The translations under genes were made by a program, and so were the position numbers. DNA of 64,000 bases from CAYZSU01 sp964480565 (lineage in GTDB: Bacteria; UBA10199; 2-02-FULL-44-16; JAAZCA01): assembly GCA_964480565.1 (NCBI GenBank), contig CAYZSU010000003.1, forward strand, positions 1 to 64,000, read 5' to 3'. The notes beneath the pieces were generated by a model. The model was given only the letters and a program-made list of their open reading frames with translations. It searched no databases and was not told the origin of the DNA. Every line of letters begins with the position of its first letter. The stretch's first letter is position 1. This document shows positions 44,375-52,949 of the stretch, in pieces.

Positions 44375-47044
44375 ATGAATCAAAAGTATGTATACACATT
44401 TGGTGCAGGAACGGCTGAAGGAAATGCTAGCATGAAAAACTTGCTAGGTGGTAAAGGTGCTAATTTAGCGGAAATGAGTGGATTAGGAGTTCCTGTTCCT
44501 GCTGGGTTAACAGTAACAACTGAAGTATGTACACATTATTATGATAATAATAATAGCTATCCTTCGGAGTTGGAAACTCAAGTAAATAATGGTGTTAAAG
44601 CAATTGAAGAGGCCATGGGTGCGACATTTGGTGATTCAAAAAATCCATTATTACTTTCAGTGCGCTCTGGTGCACGAGTGAGTATGCCGGGGATGATGGA
44701 TACAGTGTTAAACTTGGGTTTAACCACGGAGACATTGCAAGGTTTGATTGAAAAAACAGATAATCCTCGCTTTGGTTACGATAGCTACCGTCGTTTTATT
44801 CAAATGTATTCGGGTGTGGTGATGGGAGTGAATTCTCATTTATTTGAAGAATCAATCGATGCATTAAAGGCAGATCGCGGCGTATCATTGGATACAGATT
44901 TAACTGCGGATGATTTAAAAGTATTATGTGATAATTTTAAAGATATCGTGCGTAAAGAAACCAATACTGATTTCCCCAATAATGTGAACGATCAGCTATG
45001 GGGTGGTATTGGCGCTGTATTTAAATCATGGAATACAGAACGTGCTATAGAATATCGTCGTTTAAATAGCTACTCCGATGATTGGGGTACTGCTGTTAAT
45101 ATCCAATCCATGGTCTTTGGCAATATGGGCGATGATTGTGCAACAGGTGTGGCGTTTACGCGTGATCCATCCACAGGTGAAAATCAATTTTACGGTGAGT
45201 TTTTAATTAATGCACAAGGTGAAGATGTGGTTGCCGGTGTGCGTACACCTCAACCAATTAATGTGCAGGCAAAAAAAGATGATGCAGAAGTATCACTCGA
45301 AGAAGCCATGCCAACGCTTTATAATGAATTGGTGGCTATTTATCATAAGCTAGAAGATCATTATAAGGATATGCAGGATATTGAATTTACCATTCAGCAA
45401 AATAAATTATGGATGCTGCAAACTCGTAGTGGTAAACGTACTGCTAAGTCTGCAGTTCGAATTGCAGTGGACATGGTTGCTGAAGGAATGATCGATAAGA
45501 ACACAGCTATTATGCGCGTAGAACCTACGCAACTCGATCAATTGCTTCACCCAACCATTGATCCAACGATTAAGCGTGAAGTGGTAGGTAAAGGTCTTCC
45601 TGCATCACCAGGTGCGGCAGTTGGTAAGGTTGTCTTTACTGCAGAGGATGCGGAAAAATGGCATAATGATGGCAGTAAAGTCATTTTGGTTCGATTGGAA
45701 ACATCCCCAGATGATATTAAAGGCATGATTGTTGCTCAAGGTATTTTAACTGCTCGTGGCGGCATGACATCACATGCAGCAGTGGTTGCGCGTGGTATGG
45801 GTACATGCTGTGTGGCAGGATGCTCAGAGTTGTCAGTGGATTCGAAAGAAAAGAAAGCAACATTGGCGGGTATTAATTTAAATGAAGGTGATGTTATTAC
45901 GCTGGATGGTTCTACAGGTGAGATTATGCTGGGTGAATTAAAAACAGTGCAACCAGAAATGACAGGTCAATTCGGTGAATATATGGAATGGGTGGATGAG
46001 GTCCGGCAATTAAAAGTACGTACCAATGCAGATACACCACATGATTCAGAAGTGGCTTTGAAATTTGGTGCCGAAGGTATTGGCCTTTGTCGTACAGAAC
46101 ATATGTTCTTTGAAGGCGATCGAATTGCTGCAGTGCGCGAGATGATTTTAGCTGGTAACTTAGAAGGTCGTAAACATGCATTGGCAAAGATTCTACCTAT
46201 GCAAAAAACAGATTTTAAAGGGATTTTCAAAGTGATGGATGGTCTACCAGTGACAGTGCGTTTATTGGATCCACCATTACATGAATTCTTGCCTCATACG
46301 GATGAGGATATGCAGGCATTGGCTAAGGTAATGGATGTATCCGTGGATACGCTCAAAGCCAAAGCTGAAGAGCTTCATGAATTCAATCCTATGCTCGGCC
46401 ATCGCGGCTGTCGCTTGGGTGTGACATATCCTGAAATTTATGCCATGCAAACGCAAGCTATTATGGAAGCCGCATGTGAACTCGTTAAAGAGGGTAATGT
46501 AACGGTAATTCCTGAAATTGAAATTCCTTTAGTGGGTCATGTGAATGAGCTTAAGGAAATGCGTGCGGTATGCGAAACAGTATGTAATGAAGTCATGGCA
46601 AGTTATGGTGTTAAAGTGAACTATACCATTGGTACAATGATTGAATTACCGCGTGCATGCATGACGGCAGATGAAATTGCCAAACATGCGGATTTCTTTA
46701 GTTTTGGCACCAATGATTTAACTCAAACCACATTTGGTTATTCACGTGATGATGCAGGGCGATTTATCAGTGAGTATACAGAGAATAAAGTCTTAGAATC
46801 AGATCCATTTGTAACCATTGATCAAAACGGTGTTGGCAAACTCATGAAAATTGGCGTGGAAATGGGCCGCAAAGTAAACCCAAATATGGAAATTGGTATT
46901 TGTGGGGAACATGGTGGTGAAGCAGAATCCGTTGAATTCTGTCATCGCATTGGGCTTGATTTTGTGAGCTGCTCACCTTATCGCGTACCAATTGCACGAT
47001 TGGCCGCAGCACAAGCAGTGCTTCGCGAAAAGCTAAATAGCTAA
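44375..47044 (+). CDS. ppdK: Pyruvate, phosphate dikinase
   Basis: An 889-residue enzyme interconverting pyruvate, ATP and phosphate with phosphoenolpyruvate, AMP and pyrophosphate. The ATP-grasp domain (GGKGANLAEMSGLGVPVPAGLTVTT, then a Gly-rich LLSVRSGARVSMPGMMDTVLNLG) precedes the phosphohistidine domain, catalytic His467 in GGMTSHAAVVARGMG, and the PEP-binding TIM barrel with GLCRTEHMF and CGEHGGEAESVEFC. All motifs are intact. AGGAAGGAG precedes the ATG. A strong terminator follows. With the next gene (glutamate dehydrogenase) it points to flexible PEP/pyruvate and amino-acid carbon handling. Confidence 0.97.
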   Translation: MNQKYVYTFGAGTAEGNASMKNLLGGKGANLAEMSGLGVPVPAGLTVTTEVCTHYYDNNNSYPSELETQVNNGVKAIEEAMGATFGDSKNPLLLSVRSGARVSMPGMMDTVLNLGLTTETLQGLIEKTDNPRFGYDSYRRFIQMYSGVVMGVNSHLFEESIDALKADRGVSLDTDLTADDLKVLCDNFKDIVRKETNTDFPNNVNDQLWGGIGAVFKSWNTERAIEYRRLNSYSDDWGTAVNIQSMVFGNMGDDCATGVAFTRDPSTGENQFYGEFLINAQGEDVVAGVRTPQPINVQAKKDDAEVSLEEAMPTLYNELVAIYHKLEDHYKDMQDIEFTIQQNKLWMLQTRSGKRTAKSAVRIAVDMVAEGMIDKNTAIMRVEPTQLDQLLHPTIDPTIKREVVGKGLPASPGAAVGKVVFTAEDAEKWHNDGSKVILVRLETSPDDIKGMIVAQGILTARGGMTSHAAVVARGMGTCCVAGCSELSVDSKEKKATLAGINLNEGDVITLDGSTGEIMLGELKTVQPEMTGQFGEYMEWVDEVRQLKVRTNADTPHDSEVALKFGAEGIGLCRTEHMFFEGDRIAAVREMILAGNLEGRKHALAKILPMQKTDFKGIFKVMDGLPVTVRLLDPPLHEFLPHTDEDMQALAKVMDVSVDTLKAKAEELHEFNPMLGHRGCRLGVTYPEIYAMQTQAIMEAACELVKEGNVTVIPEIEIPLVGHVNELKEMRAVCETVCNEVMASYGVKVNYTIGTMIELPRACMTADEIAKHADFFSFGTNDLTQTTFGYSRDDAGRFISEYTENKVLESDPFVTIDQNGVGKLMKIGVEMGRKVNPNMEIGICGEHGGEAESVEFCHRIGLDFVSCSPYRVPIARLAAAQAVLREKLNS

Positions 47045-47068
47045 TCATTTAGTAACATATTTAATAAC

Positions 47069-47106
47069 AACCCCCACTTCATTATGCATGGAGTGGGGGT
47101 TTTGTT
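47069..47106 (+). terminator. Intrinsic terminator after ppdK
   Basis: Hairpin AACCCCCACT / AGTGGGGGTT (13-base loop) followed by TTTGTTTT, 25 bases after the stop codon. Confidence 0.92.
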
Positions 47107-47259
47107 TTAAAAAAATAACATTGCTAGCAGTAATACTGTGGGTAATGCTTTACACTGCTCATTATTTAATGATATTTAAGTATAAACTTTTTATTCACCC
47201 AAGGGATTAGTCAAGAATAATTTATTTTTGATCATTATTCCAAAAAAGGAGGTTGTTTC

Positions 47260-48516
47260 ATGTCAGATAGTAAGCACAATCCATTTAAAATTGCACAGCA
47301 GCAATTGGATGATGCGGCAAAAATATTAGGGTTGGATGCAGGAACTCATAATGCACTTCGTGAACCGCTTCGCGAACTTCATGTGTCATTGCCTGTAAAA
47401 ATGGATAATGGGGAAGTGCGCGTATTTAAAGGGTTTCGCGTGCAATACAATGATGCAAGAGGGCCAACAAAAGGCGGTATTCGTTTTCATCAGGATGAAA
47501 CAGTCGATACAGTACGTGCTCTTGCAGCATGGATGACATGGAAAACTGCAGTTGTGGATATTCCTTTGGGTGGTGGTAAGGGTGGTATTATTTGTAATCC
47601 AAAGGAAATGAGTCCTGGCGAATTGGAGCGATTATCCCGCCAATATATTCGCCAAGTAGGTCGTATGATTGGCTTAGAAAAGGATGTCCCTGCGCCAGAT
47701 GTTTACACAACACCACAAATTATGGCATGGATGATGGATGAATATTCTTGGCAAAAAGGATACAATGTACCGGGTATGATTACTGGAAAGCCTTTGTCCA
47801 TTGGTGGGTCAAAGGGCCGCAATGATGCAACAGCTCGCGGCGGTGTGTACTGTGTGCGTGAAGCGGCAAATGTATTAAATATGGATGTGAAAAATGCATC
47901 CTATGCGGTGCAAGGCTTTGGGAATGCAGGTCAATATGCGGCATTGTTGATGGATGAAATTTTGCAGTGTAAAAAATTGGTTGCTGTATCTGATTCTAGA
48001 GGTGGCATTTATAATCCAGATGGCATCGATGCCAAAGACATTGTGAATCATAAATTACAAACCGGTAAAGTCAGCGGTTTCCCAGGCGCTAAATCAATTA
48101 CAAATGAAGAACTGTTGGAATTGGATGTGGATGTCTTATTTCCATCCGCACTTGAAAATTGTATTACTGAAGTAAATGTAGATAATATTAAAGCCAAGAT
48201 CATTGCAGAGCTTGCCAATGGTCCGACCACGCCTGAAGCAGACGATGTCTTGCATCGAAAAGGTATTTATGTGATTCCGGATTTCTTGTGTAATGCGGGT
48301 GGTGTTACCGTGTCATATTTTGAAATGGTGCAAAATACATATAATTTTTATTGGGAACTTCCTGAAGTCCACCGCCGTTTGGATGAAAAAATGACCGCTG
48401 CATTTCATGCGGTGCATGACATGCGTGAAAAACAAAACGTACATAATCGCTTGGCAGCCTATTTGGTATCTGTGCAGCGAGTGGCAGAAGCCATGCATTT
48501 GCGCGGATGGGTATAG
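47260..48516 (+). CDS. gdhA: Glutamate dehydrogenase (Glu/Leu/Phe/Val family)
   Basis: An NAD(P)-dependent amino-acid dehydrogenase of 418 residues, probably converting glutamate and 2-oxoglutarate. The substrate domain shows FKGFRVQYNDARGPTKGGIRFH and WKTAVVDIPLGGGKGGI (catalytic lysine in the GGGKGG region), then VPAPDVYT. The Rossmann domain begins around YAVQGFGNAGQYAA (GxGNAG). The 418-residue length matches the hexameric GDH group. The bases upstream contain AAAAGGAGG. hemW begins 6 bases after its stop, so the two are probably cotranscribed. Confidence 0.95.
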   Translation: MSDSKHNPFKIAQQQLDDAAKILGLDAGTHNALREPLRELHVSLPVKMDNGEVRVFKGFRVQYNDARGPTKGGIRFHQDETVDTVRALAAWMTWKTAVVDIPLGGGKGGIICNPKEMSPGELERLSRQYIRQVGRMIGLEKDVPAPDVYTTPQIMAWMMDEYSWQKGYNVPGMITGKPLSIGGSKGRNDATARGGVYCVREAANVLNMDVKNASYAVQGFGNAGQYAALLMDEILQCKKLVAVSDSRGGIYNPDGIDAKDIVNHKLQTGKVSGFPGAKSITNEELLELDVDVLFPSALENCITEVNVDNIKAKIIAELANGPTTPEADDVLHRKGIYVIPDFLCNAGGVTVSYFEMVQNTYNFYWELPEVHRRLDEKMTAAFHAVHDMREKQNVHNRLAAYLVSVQRVAEAMHLRGWV

Positions 48517-48522
48517 CAATCA

Positions 48523-49692
48523 ATGGGCAAAAAAAAAGAATTATCCATCTATATCCATTGCCCATTTTGTGTCCGTAAATGTGATTATTGTGATTTTTAT
48601 TCGATTACTCAAACGGCCTGTACAATTCCTGTGCAGGCCGTTCTTGCTGCGATAAAACGTCAATGGATATATTATCAAAATTCGATTCCGGATCTAATGC
48701 AATGTCAGGTAAAGAGTATTTATTTTGGTGGGGGGACGCCCTCATTATTTCCATCCTATTTTTTTAAAACTATCATTGAGATGATTTCAAATGAATTGGG
48801 TCTATCAAAAACATGTGAAATTTCATGTGAAATTAACCCAGGTACAATTCGAGATAATTGGTTAAATGAAATCAGAATGCATGGCATTAATCGCATTAGT
48901 ATTGGGGTGCAGAGTTTTAATGACCGTTTATTGCAATTGCTAAATAGAGTGCATACATCAGATCAGGCAATGCAAGCAATTGCTCAGTGCCAGGGTGTGG
49001 GGTTTGATTCGATTAGCTTGGATCTTATGTTTGGCCTGCCAACTCAAACAATACCAATGCTTGAAGATGATATGCGCAAGGCCATGACATGTCAGTTGGA
49101 TCATATATCCGCATATATGCTAATGCTTGAGAAAAATACAGTATTGCACGATCGCATATTATCTGGCGAATTAGACATGTTAAGTGAGGATGCAAGTCTT
49201 AATCAATTGCGTACATGTGTGCGAATGATCGAATGCATGGAGCTTAAGCGTTATGAAATTTCCAATTATGCTAAACCTGGATATGAATCGATTCATAATC
49301 AGCACTATTGGAACTCAGGTGATTATTTGGGATTAGGACCTGCAGCCACATCGTGTATTAGCGGTATCTCAGATCGAAAACGCTGGACACAAGTTGCGGA
49401 TGTGGATCACTTTTTAACCCAGAATGAATTTATGCATGATGTGGAAATGTTGAGCCGCAATCAGATAATATCAGAATATTGTTTCTTAAAGTTTCGGCAA
49501 ATGCAGGGTATTTTTATTGATGACTTTGAAGAACGATTCCAAGTGTCATTGCTATCATTATTTAGTGCACAAATTGAGCAATTGGAAACACATGCATTGA
49601 TTGTAAATGACCAGAAATCTATTGCACTAACTCCAAAAGGCATTGAGCTATCCAATATCGTCTTTGAACAATTTATTTTAGAGTGCTTATGA
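48523..49692 (+). CDS. hemW: HemW radical SAM protein (coproporphyrinogen-like)
   Basis: A 389-residue radical SAM protein of the HemN/HemW branch. The opening YIHCPFCVRKCDYCDFYS contains CX3CX2C with the third-position Phe typical of HemW. GGGTPSLF and EINPGTI follow, then FDSISLDLMFGLPTQT and the C-terminal HemN_C domain (about residues 290-385). HemW-group proteins act in heme trafficking, not as true coproporphyrinogen dehydrogenase. No strong ribosome site is visible; the gene is 6 bases after gdhA. The next gene overlaps its stop (ATGA). Confidence 0.92.
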   Translation: MGKKKELSIYIHCPFCVRKCDYCDFYSITQTACTIPVQAVLAAIKRQWIYYQNSIPDLMQCQVKSIYFGGGTPSLFPSYFFKTIIEMISNELGLSKTCEISCEINPGTIRDNWLNEIRMHGINRISIGVQSFNDRLLQLLNRVHTSDQAMQAIAQCQGVGFDSISLDLMFGLPTQTIPMLEDDMRKAMTCQLDHISAYMLMLEKNTVLHDRILSGELDMLSEDASLNQLRTCVRMIECMELKRYEISNYAKPGYESIHNQHYWNSGDYLGLGPAATSCISGISDRKRWTQVADVDHFLTQNEFMHDVEMLSRNQIISEYCFLKFRQMQGIFIDDFEERFQVSLLSLFSAQIEQLETHALIVNDQKSIALTPKGIELSNIVFEQFILECL

Positions 49693-50318
49693 ATAGTTCT
49701 GTAATTACTGGGTCGATTGTTTGTATTTTATTGATTGTTCTTTCATCTGCATGCATTAAACCGATCCAAAAAAATCATCTCTTGCTCGAGCGCACATGTG
49801 AGCTATATTCAGAAAATTGGCAAGGTCTTTTCATCAACTACTCAAAGGGAAAAGATGATTTTCTTAAAAAATGTATGCGCAATATAGATGGGCAAAATCT
49901 TCTATCCGGCCTTTGGTCGATTCGCGCCATGTTGCCAGATGGCCATGCGGGTTTTAGTATGGATCAAAAACAATCTGCACAGATATATCCTCTTGTATTT
50001 GTATATGATTCCATTGGTGAATATATTAAAGTGGGGGCAGTTTTTCAAAAAGCGCTTCAGCCCTATATTGGAAAACGTGTAAGGTCTATTAATGGCCAAC
50101 TAGCCTTAACTGTAGTTCAAAAAAGGGCGGCATTGGAGCCTCAATCAACAATACTCAGCAGTATTGAAATTGCAGCTCGAACATTGACTATATCATACAA
50201 TGGGAAGCCATATATAGATTTTTCATCGCATTTGGGTATTGATTTCGATGATGATCAACAATTATTCCTATTGCCATTGAGTTTAGTGGAAATGCGTCAT
50301 AACAATTACGTAAAATAA
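49689..50318 (+). CDS. Truncated S41-peptidase-like lipoprotein
   Basis: A 209-residue predicted lipoprotein (lipobox LSSAC, Cys about residue 22). It resembles the N-terminal cap and PDZ-like part of C-terminal processing proteases (S41): MLPDGHAGF with the DGH motif, and YIGKRVRSINGQLALTVVQKRAAL like the pre-PDZ segment. The catalytic Ser/Lys half is missing, and a dispersed repeat begins about 20 bases beyond the stop, so it is probably a 3'-truncated gene. The start ATG 49689 overlaps the hemW stop (ATGA). Function is therefore uncertain. Confidence 0.5.
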   Translation: MNSSVITGSIVCILLIVLSSACIKPIQKNHLLLERTCELYSENWQGLFINYSKGKDDFLKKCMRNIDGQNLLSGLWSIRAMLPDGHAGFSMDQKQSAQIYPLVFVYDSIGEYIKVGAVFQKALQPYIGKRVRSINGQLALTVVQKRAALEPQSTILSSIEIAARTLTISYNGKPYIDFSSHLGIDFDDDQQLFLLPLSLVEMRHNNYVK

Positions 50319-50339
50319 ACGTGTTTTTTTATAATGGGC

Positions 50340-50491
50340 CTGTTGAAAAATGGACAATTTGTGGGGTTGGTCAAAAATGCCCAGATTCAAGGCGCCCGCA
50401 AATCCGCAACCGGAGCGTACACGAAAGTACGTGAGGATTGCGGGTGCAGCGGGAAACACCGAAGATGGGCGTTTTTCAACAACCCCATAAT
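50340..50491. repeat. Dispersed repeat family A, complete copy
   Basis: An element of about 150 bases with inverted ends: GGGGTTGGTCAAAAATGCCC (50363-50382) and, on the opposite side, GGGCGTTTTTCAACAACCCC (50467-50486). The interior holds CGGAGCGTAC-ACGAAA-GTACG, a small hairpin, and GGTGCAGCGGGAAACACCG. Partial copies lie at 1-60 (right half), 11340-11385 (left half), 50775-50794 and 50953-50979 (right end only). No transposase is encoded; it is a miniature non-autonomous or palindromic repeat. Confidence 0.85.
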
Positions 50492-50580
50492 TGAATTTAT
50501 GGTTTATTAACATTTAGATAATATCCTAAAACCCACCATTCGACTCATTTAAAAGTTATCAGACTATAGTACAAATACTG

Positions 50581-50613
50581 CGTCATTGCGAGGAGCGAAG
50601 TGACGAAGCAATT
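50581..50613. repeat. Palindromic dispersed repeat (family B), half copy
   Basis: CGTCATTGCGAGGAGCGAAG and TGACGAAGCAATT match the reverse complement of the right end of the copy at 14001-14078. The partner half is not found nearby. Confidence 0.8.
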
Positions 50614-50774
50614 CAGCCCGTTTTTTCTGGACCCACTTTGCTGAGCTAAAGGCCGTTTCGCTATATTTTACTTTTGTGGGGTTACCCTGGTATTATTCCT
50701 TCAACTGCCGTACATTTAGAAATCGATAGTTTCTTCTTTGAACAAATCGCTTCTATACGCACAGTGGGAATCTA
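50614..50774. other. Non-coding stretch
   Basis: About 160 bases with stops in all frames between the family B half-copy and the next family A end. I see nothing recognisable in it. Confidence 0.5.
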
Positions 50775-50794
50775 TTTTGAGGGCAGTTCCATAA
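50775..50794. repeat. Family A repeat, terminal fragment
   Basis: TTTTGAGGGCAGTTCCATAA, matching the right end of the family A element and the copy at 50953-50979. Confidence 0.65.
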
Positions 50795-50840
50795 AGGCCT
50801 TGCATGATTTTAAGAAATATGCGATATGCGCGTGGCGATT

Positions 50841-50914
50841 GGCTGGGTAGCTCAGGCGGTTAGAGCGGAGGATTCATAACCCTCAGGTCGGCGGTTCGAT
50901 CCCGCCCTCAGCCA
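50841..50914 (+). tRNA. tRNA-Met (CAU)
   Basis: A complete 74-base cloverleaf. Acceptor GGCTGGG pairs with CTCAGCC, D arm AGCTCAG...GAGC, anticodon loop TTCATAA gives CAU, T arm GGCGG-TTCGATC-CCGCC, discriminator A, no encoded CCA. The 5' features favour elongator Met over initiator; tRNA-Ile with modified CAU cannot be excluded. A weak promoter (TTGCAT-17-GATATG, 50800-50828) lies just upstream. The gene sits in a cluster of dispersed repeats. Confidence 0.93.
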
Positions 50915-50915
50915 C

Positions 50916-50948
50916 AAAGCGCTTAAGGGTGACTTAAGCGCTTTTTTT
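50916..50948 (+). terminator. Intrinsic terminator after tRNA-Met
   Basis: Perfect 12-base hairpin AAAGCGCTTAAG-GGTGA-CTTAAGCGCTTT followed by TTTT, starting two bases after the tRNA 3' end. Confidence 0.95.
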
Positions 50949-50952
50949 AATC

Positions 50953-50979
50953 ATGGGCGTTTTGAGGGCAGTTCCATAA
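50953..50979. repeat. Family A repeat, terminal fragment
   Basis: ATGGGCGTTTTGAGGGCAGT then TCCATAA matches the right end of family A elements (compare 34-60 and 50465-50490). Confidence 0.65.
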
Positions 50980-51003
50980 ATGAAATTTCAATAGAGCTGA
51001 TTT

Positions 51004-51615
51004 ATGACTACAAATATATATATGAACCCCAAATCTCCTCATTTGCCCGACAGTCATATGCCACAGATACCGAGCAATGCGTGTATTCACAGCCATGCAA
51101 TTGTGATCGGCAATGTGATCATTGGTGAATCTGTGATGGTGGCTCCATTTGCATCAATACGCGCGGATGAAGGGGCGCCATTTTATATTGGTGATCGAAG
51201 CAATGTGCAAGATGGTGTGGAGATTCATGCATTGGAAGTGTGCGGGGATCATTATGATGGCAATACTATGGTAGTAGGTGATAGCCATTATGCCGTCTAT
51301 ATTGGTTCAGATGTATCCTTGGCGCATCAAAGCCAGGACCATGGCCCAGCGGTTGTGCATGATAACTGCTTTATTGGCATGCAATGCTTGGTGTTTCGTT
51401 CGCAGGTGAATTCAGGATGCGTGTTAGAGCCCGGTGCCAAGGCTATTGGTGTGACTATTCCTAAAGGACGTTATATCCCTGCAGGTCAAGTGATTACAAT
51501 GCAAGATCATGCCGATGCATTGCCTGTGATTGATGAAAGTTATGCGCTTCGTAAGTTGAATCAGGGTGTTGTGACTGTTAATTGTGCATTGGCAAATGCA
51601 TATCAAGATGTTTAG
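51004..51615 (+). CDS. Gamma-class carbonic anhydrase
   Basis: A 203-residue left-handed beta-helix (hexapeptide repeat) protein of the Cam/CcmM type that hydrates CO2 to bicarbonate. Metal ligands are visible: His75 (EIHAL), His108 and His113 (SLAHQSQDHGP). ASIRADEGAPFYIGDRSNVQDGV and the closing LRKLNQGVVTVN follow the Cam pattern, including the acidic loop near EDE-like positions. No carboxysome genes are near; a housekeeping CO2/bicarbonate role is likely. The ATG has only a weak ribosome site. The gene precedes der by 30 bases. Confidence 0.9.
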   Translation: MTTNIYMNPKSPHLPDSHMPQIPSNACIHSHAIVIGNVIIGESVMVAPFASIRADEGAPFYIGDRSNVQDGVEIHALEVCGDHYDGNTMVVGDSHYAVYIGSDVSLAHQSQDHGPAVVHDNCFIGMQCLVFRSQVNSGCVLEPGAKAIGVTIPKGRYIPAGQVITMQDHADALPVIDESYALRKLNQGVVTVNCALANAYQDV

Positions 51616-51645
51616 GGCTAATCCCCATATGGATTGAGGTGTATA

Positions 51646-52947
51646 GTGCAACCTATACTTGCTATTGTTGGTCGACCCAATGTAGGAAAATCACGGCTGT
51701 TTAATCGTATTGTCGGAAAAAATAAAGCGATTGTTGCGGATGAAGCAGGCGTTACCAGGGATCGTCACTATGGGCATGCGCAGTGGAATGGGCATGATTT
51801 TAGGGTGATTGATACGGGTGGTTTGGACATGGATACGGAAGTACGCTTGGACAAGCATATTTCAGACCAAAGTATCAAAGCCATTCATGAAGCCGATGTG
51901 ATTGTTGCTCTTTTTGATGGTCAAGTTGATCCCAGTGCGGCAGATTTAGATATCGTGAGAGAATTGCGAAAAGTGCCTACACCTATTTTTTTTACAGTGA
52001 ATAAAGTAGATACGGTTACTCATCTTGGACGCGAGAATTCGTATTATGAGCTGGGAGTTGACAAACTTTACCCAGTGTCAGCCGAACATGGCCTTGGCTT
52101 GGCAGATTTGTTGGATGAAATTGTTCAGGTGTTTTCAAAGCCAGAGGATGTGACTGACTCCACGGATCAGCCCTGTACCATTTCGATTATTGGCAAACCC
52201 AATGTGGGTAAGTCCACATTGCTTAATCGCTTTGCAGGTGAGGATCGTGTGATTACTGATAATCAAGCAGGAACCACACGGGATGCCATTGATATTGAAT
52301 TGGAATTTGCTGGGAAAAAATATATCTTTATCGACACCGCAGGTGTGAATCGTCGATTTCAAGTGCGTGAGCGTTTGGAAAAATGTACGGCTATTCGCAG
52401 TTTAAAAGTGATCGATCGATCTCAGATTGTCATACAATTAATTGATGCGATGGAGGGTTTGACAAAGCAGGACTTGCACTTAGCGGGTTATATTCGTGAG
52501 CAAGGGCGTGGGTCATTATTTTTAATTAATAAATGGGATCAAATTAATATGCCCTGGGATGAATGCGAGCGTGAGCTTCGAAAAGGCATGGGCGAATTAT
52601 ACGATTTACCCATGATGCCAATATCAGCAAAAACAGGATATAATTGTCTTCAAATTTTTAAAGAATTGGGTAAGCTGTATAAGGCATTGTCTACACGATT
52701 ATCCACATCACAACTTAATGAAATTATAGATAATGCATTGACTGCGCATCATTTGCCTGTTCATCGTGGTCGATCGGTGCAGATTAAATATGCAACACAA
52801 GTGAATATTCTGCCACCCACAGTATGTGTGTTTTCTAATTTTCCAAAAGCAATTCCCGAACATTATAAGCGATATTTAAAAAAACATATTATTGAGGCCA
52901 TTGGCTTACCTGGAATTCCAGTACGTTTAATTTGTAAACGGAAATAA
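51646..52947 (+). CDS. der: Ribosome-assembly GTPase Der (EngA)
   Basis: An essential GTPase with two G domains, acting in 50S ribosome assembly, 433 residues. Domain 1 has GRPNVGKSRLFNR and DTGG; domain 2 has GKPNVGKSTLLNR, DTAG and NKWD; a KH-like C-terminal domain closes with the motif of VRGRSVQIKYATQ-like sequence (HRGRSVQIKYATQ). The frame opens at a TTG (51634), but GTG 51646, with GAGG six bases upstream, gives the canonical start of PILAIVGRPNVGKS. The YihY-type gene starts 2 bases after the stop. Confidence 0.96.
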   Translation: MQPILAIVGRPNVGKSRLFNRIVGKNKAIVADEAGVTRDRHYGHAQWNGHDFRVIDTGGLDMDTEVRLDKHISDQSIKAIHEADVIVALFDGQVDPSAADLDIVRELRKVPTPIFFTVNKVDTVTHLGRENSYYELGVDKLYPVSAEHGLGLADLLDEIVQVFSKPEDVTDSTDQPCTISIIGKPNVGKSTLLNRFAGEDRVITDNQAGTTRDAIDIELEFAGKKYIFIDTAGVNRRFQVRERLEKCTAIRSLKVIDRSQIVIQLIDAMEGLTKQDLHLAGYIREQGRGSLFLINKWDQINMPWDECERELRKGMGELYDLPMMPISAKTGYNCLQIFKELGKLYKALSTRLSTSQLNEIIDNALTAHHLPVHRGRSVQIKYATQVNILPPTVCVFSNFPKAIPEHYKRYLKKHIIEAIGLPGIPVRLICKRK

Positions 52948-52949
52948 TT

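Noticed and set aside
50363..50491. A non-coding RNA gene
   Set aside because: The hairpin potential comes from the repeat's inverted ends, no promoter or terminator is visible, and partial copies elsewhere indicate a dispersed element.
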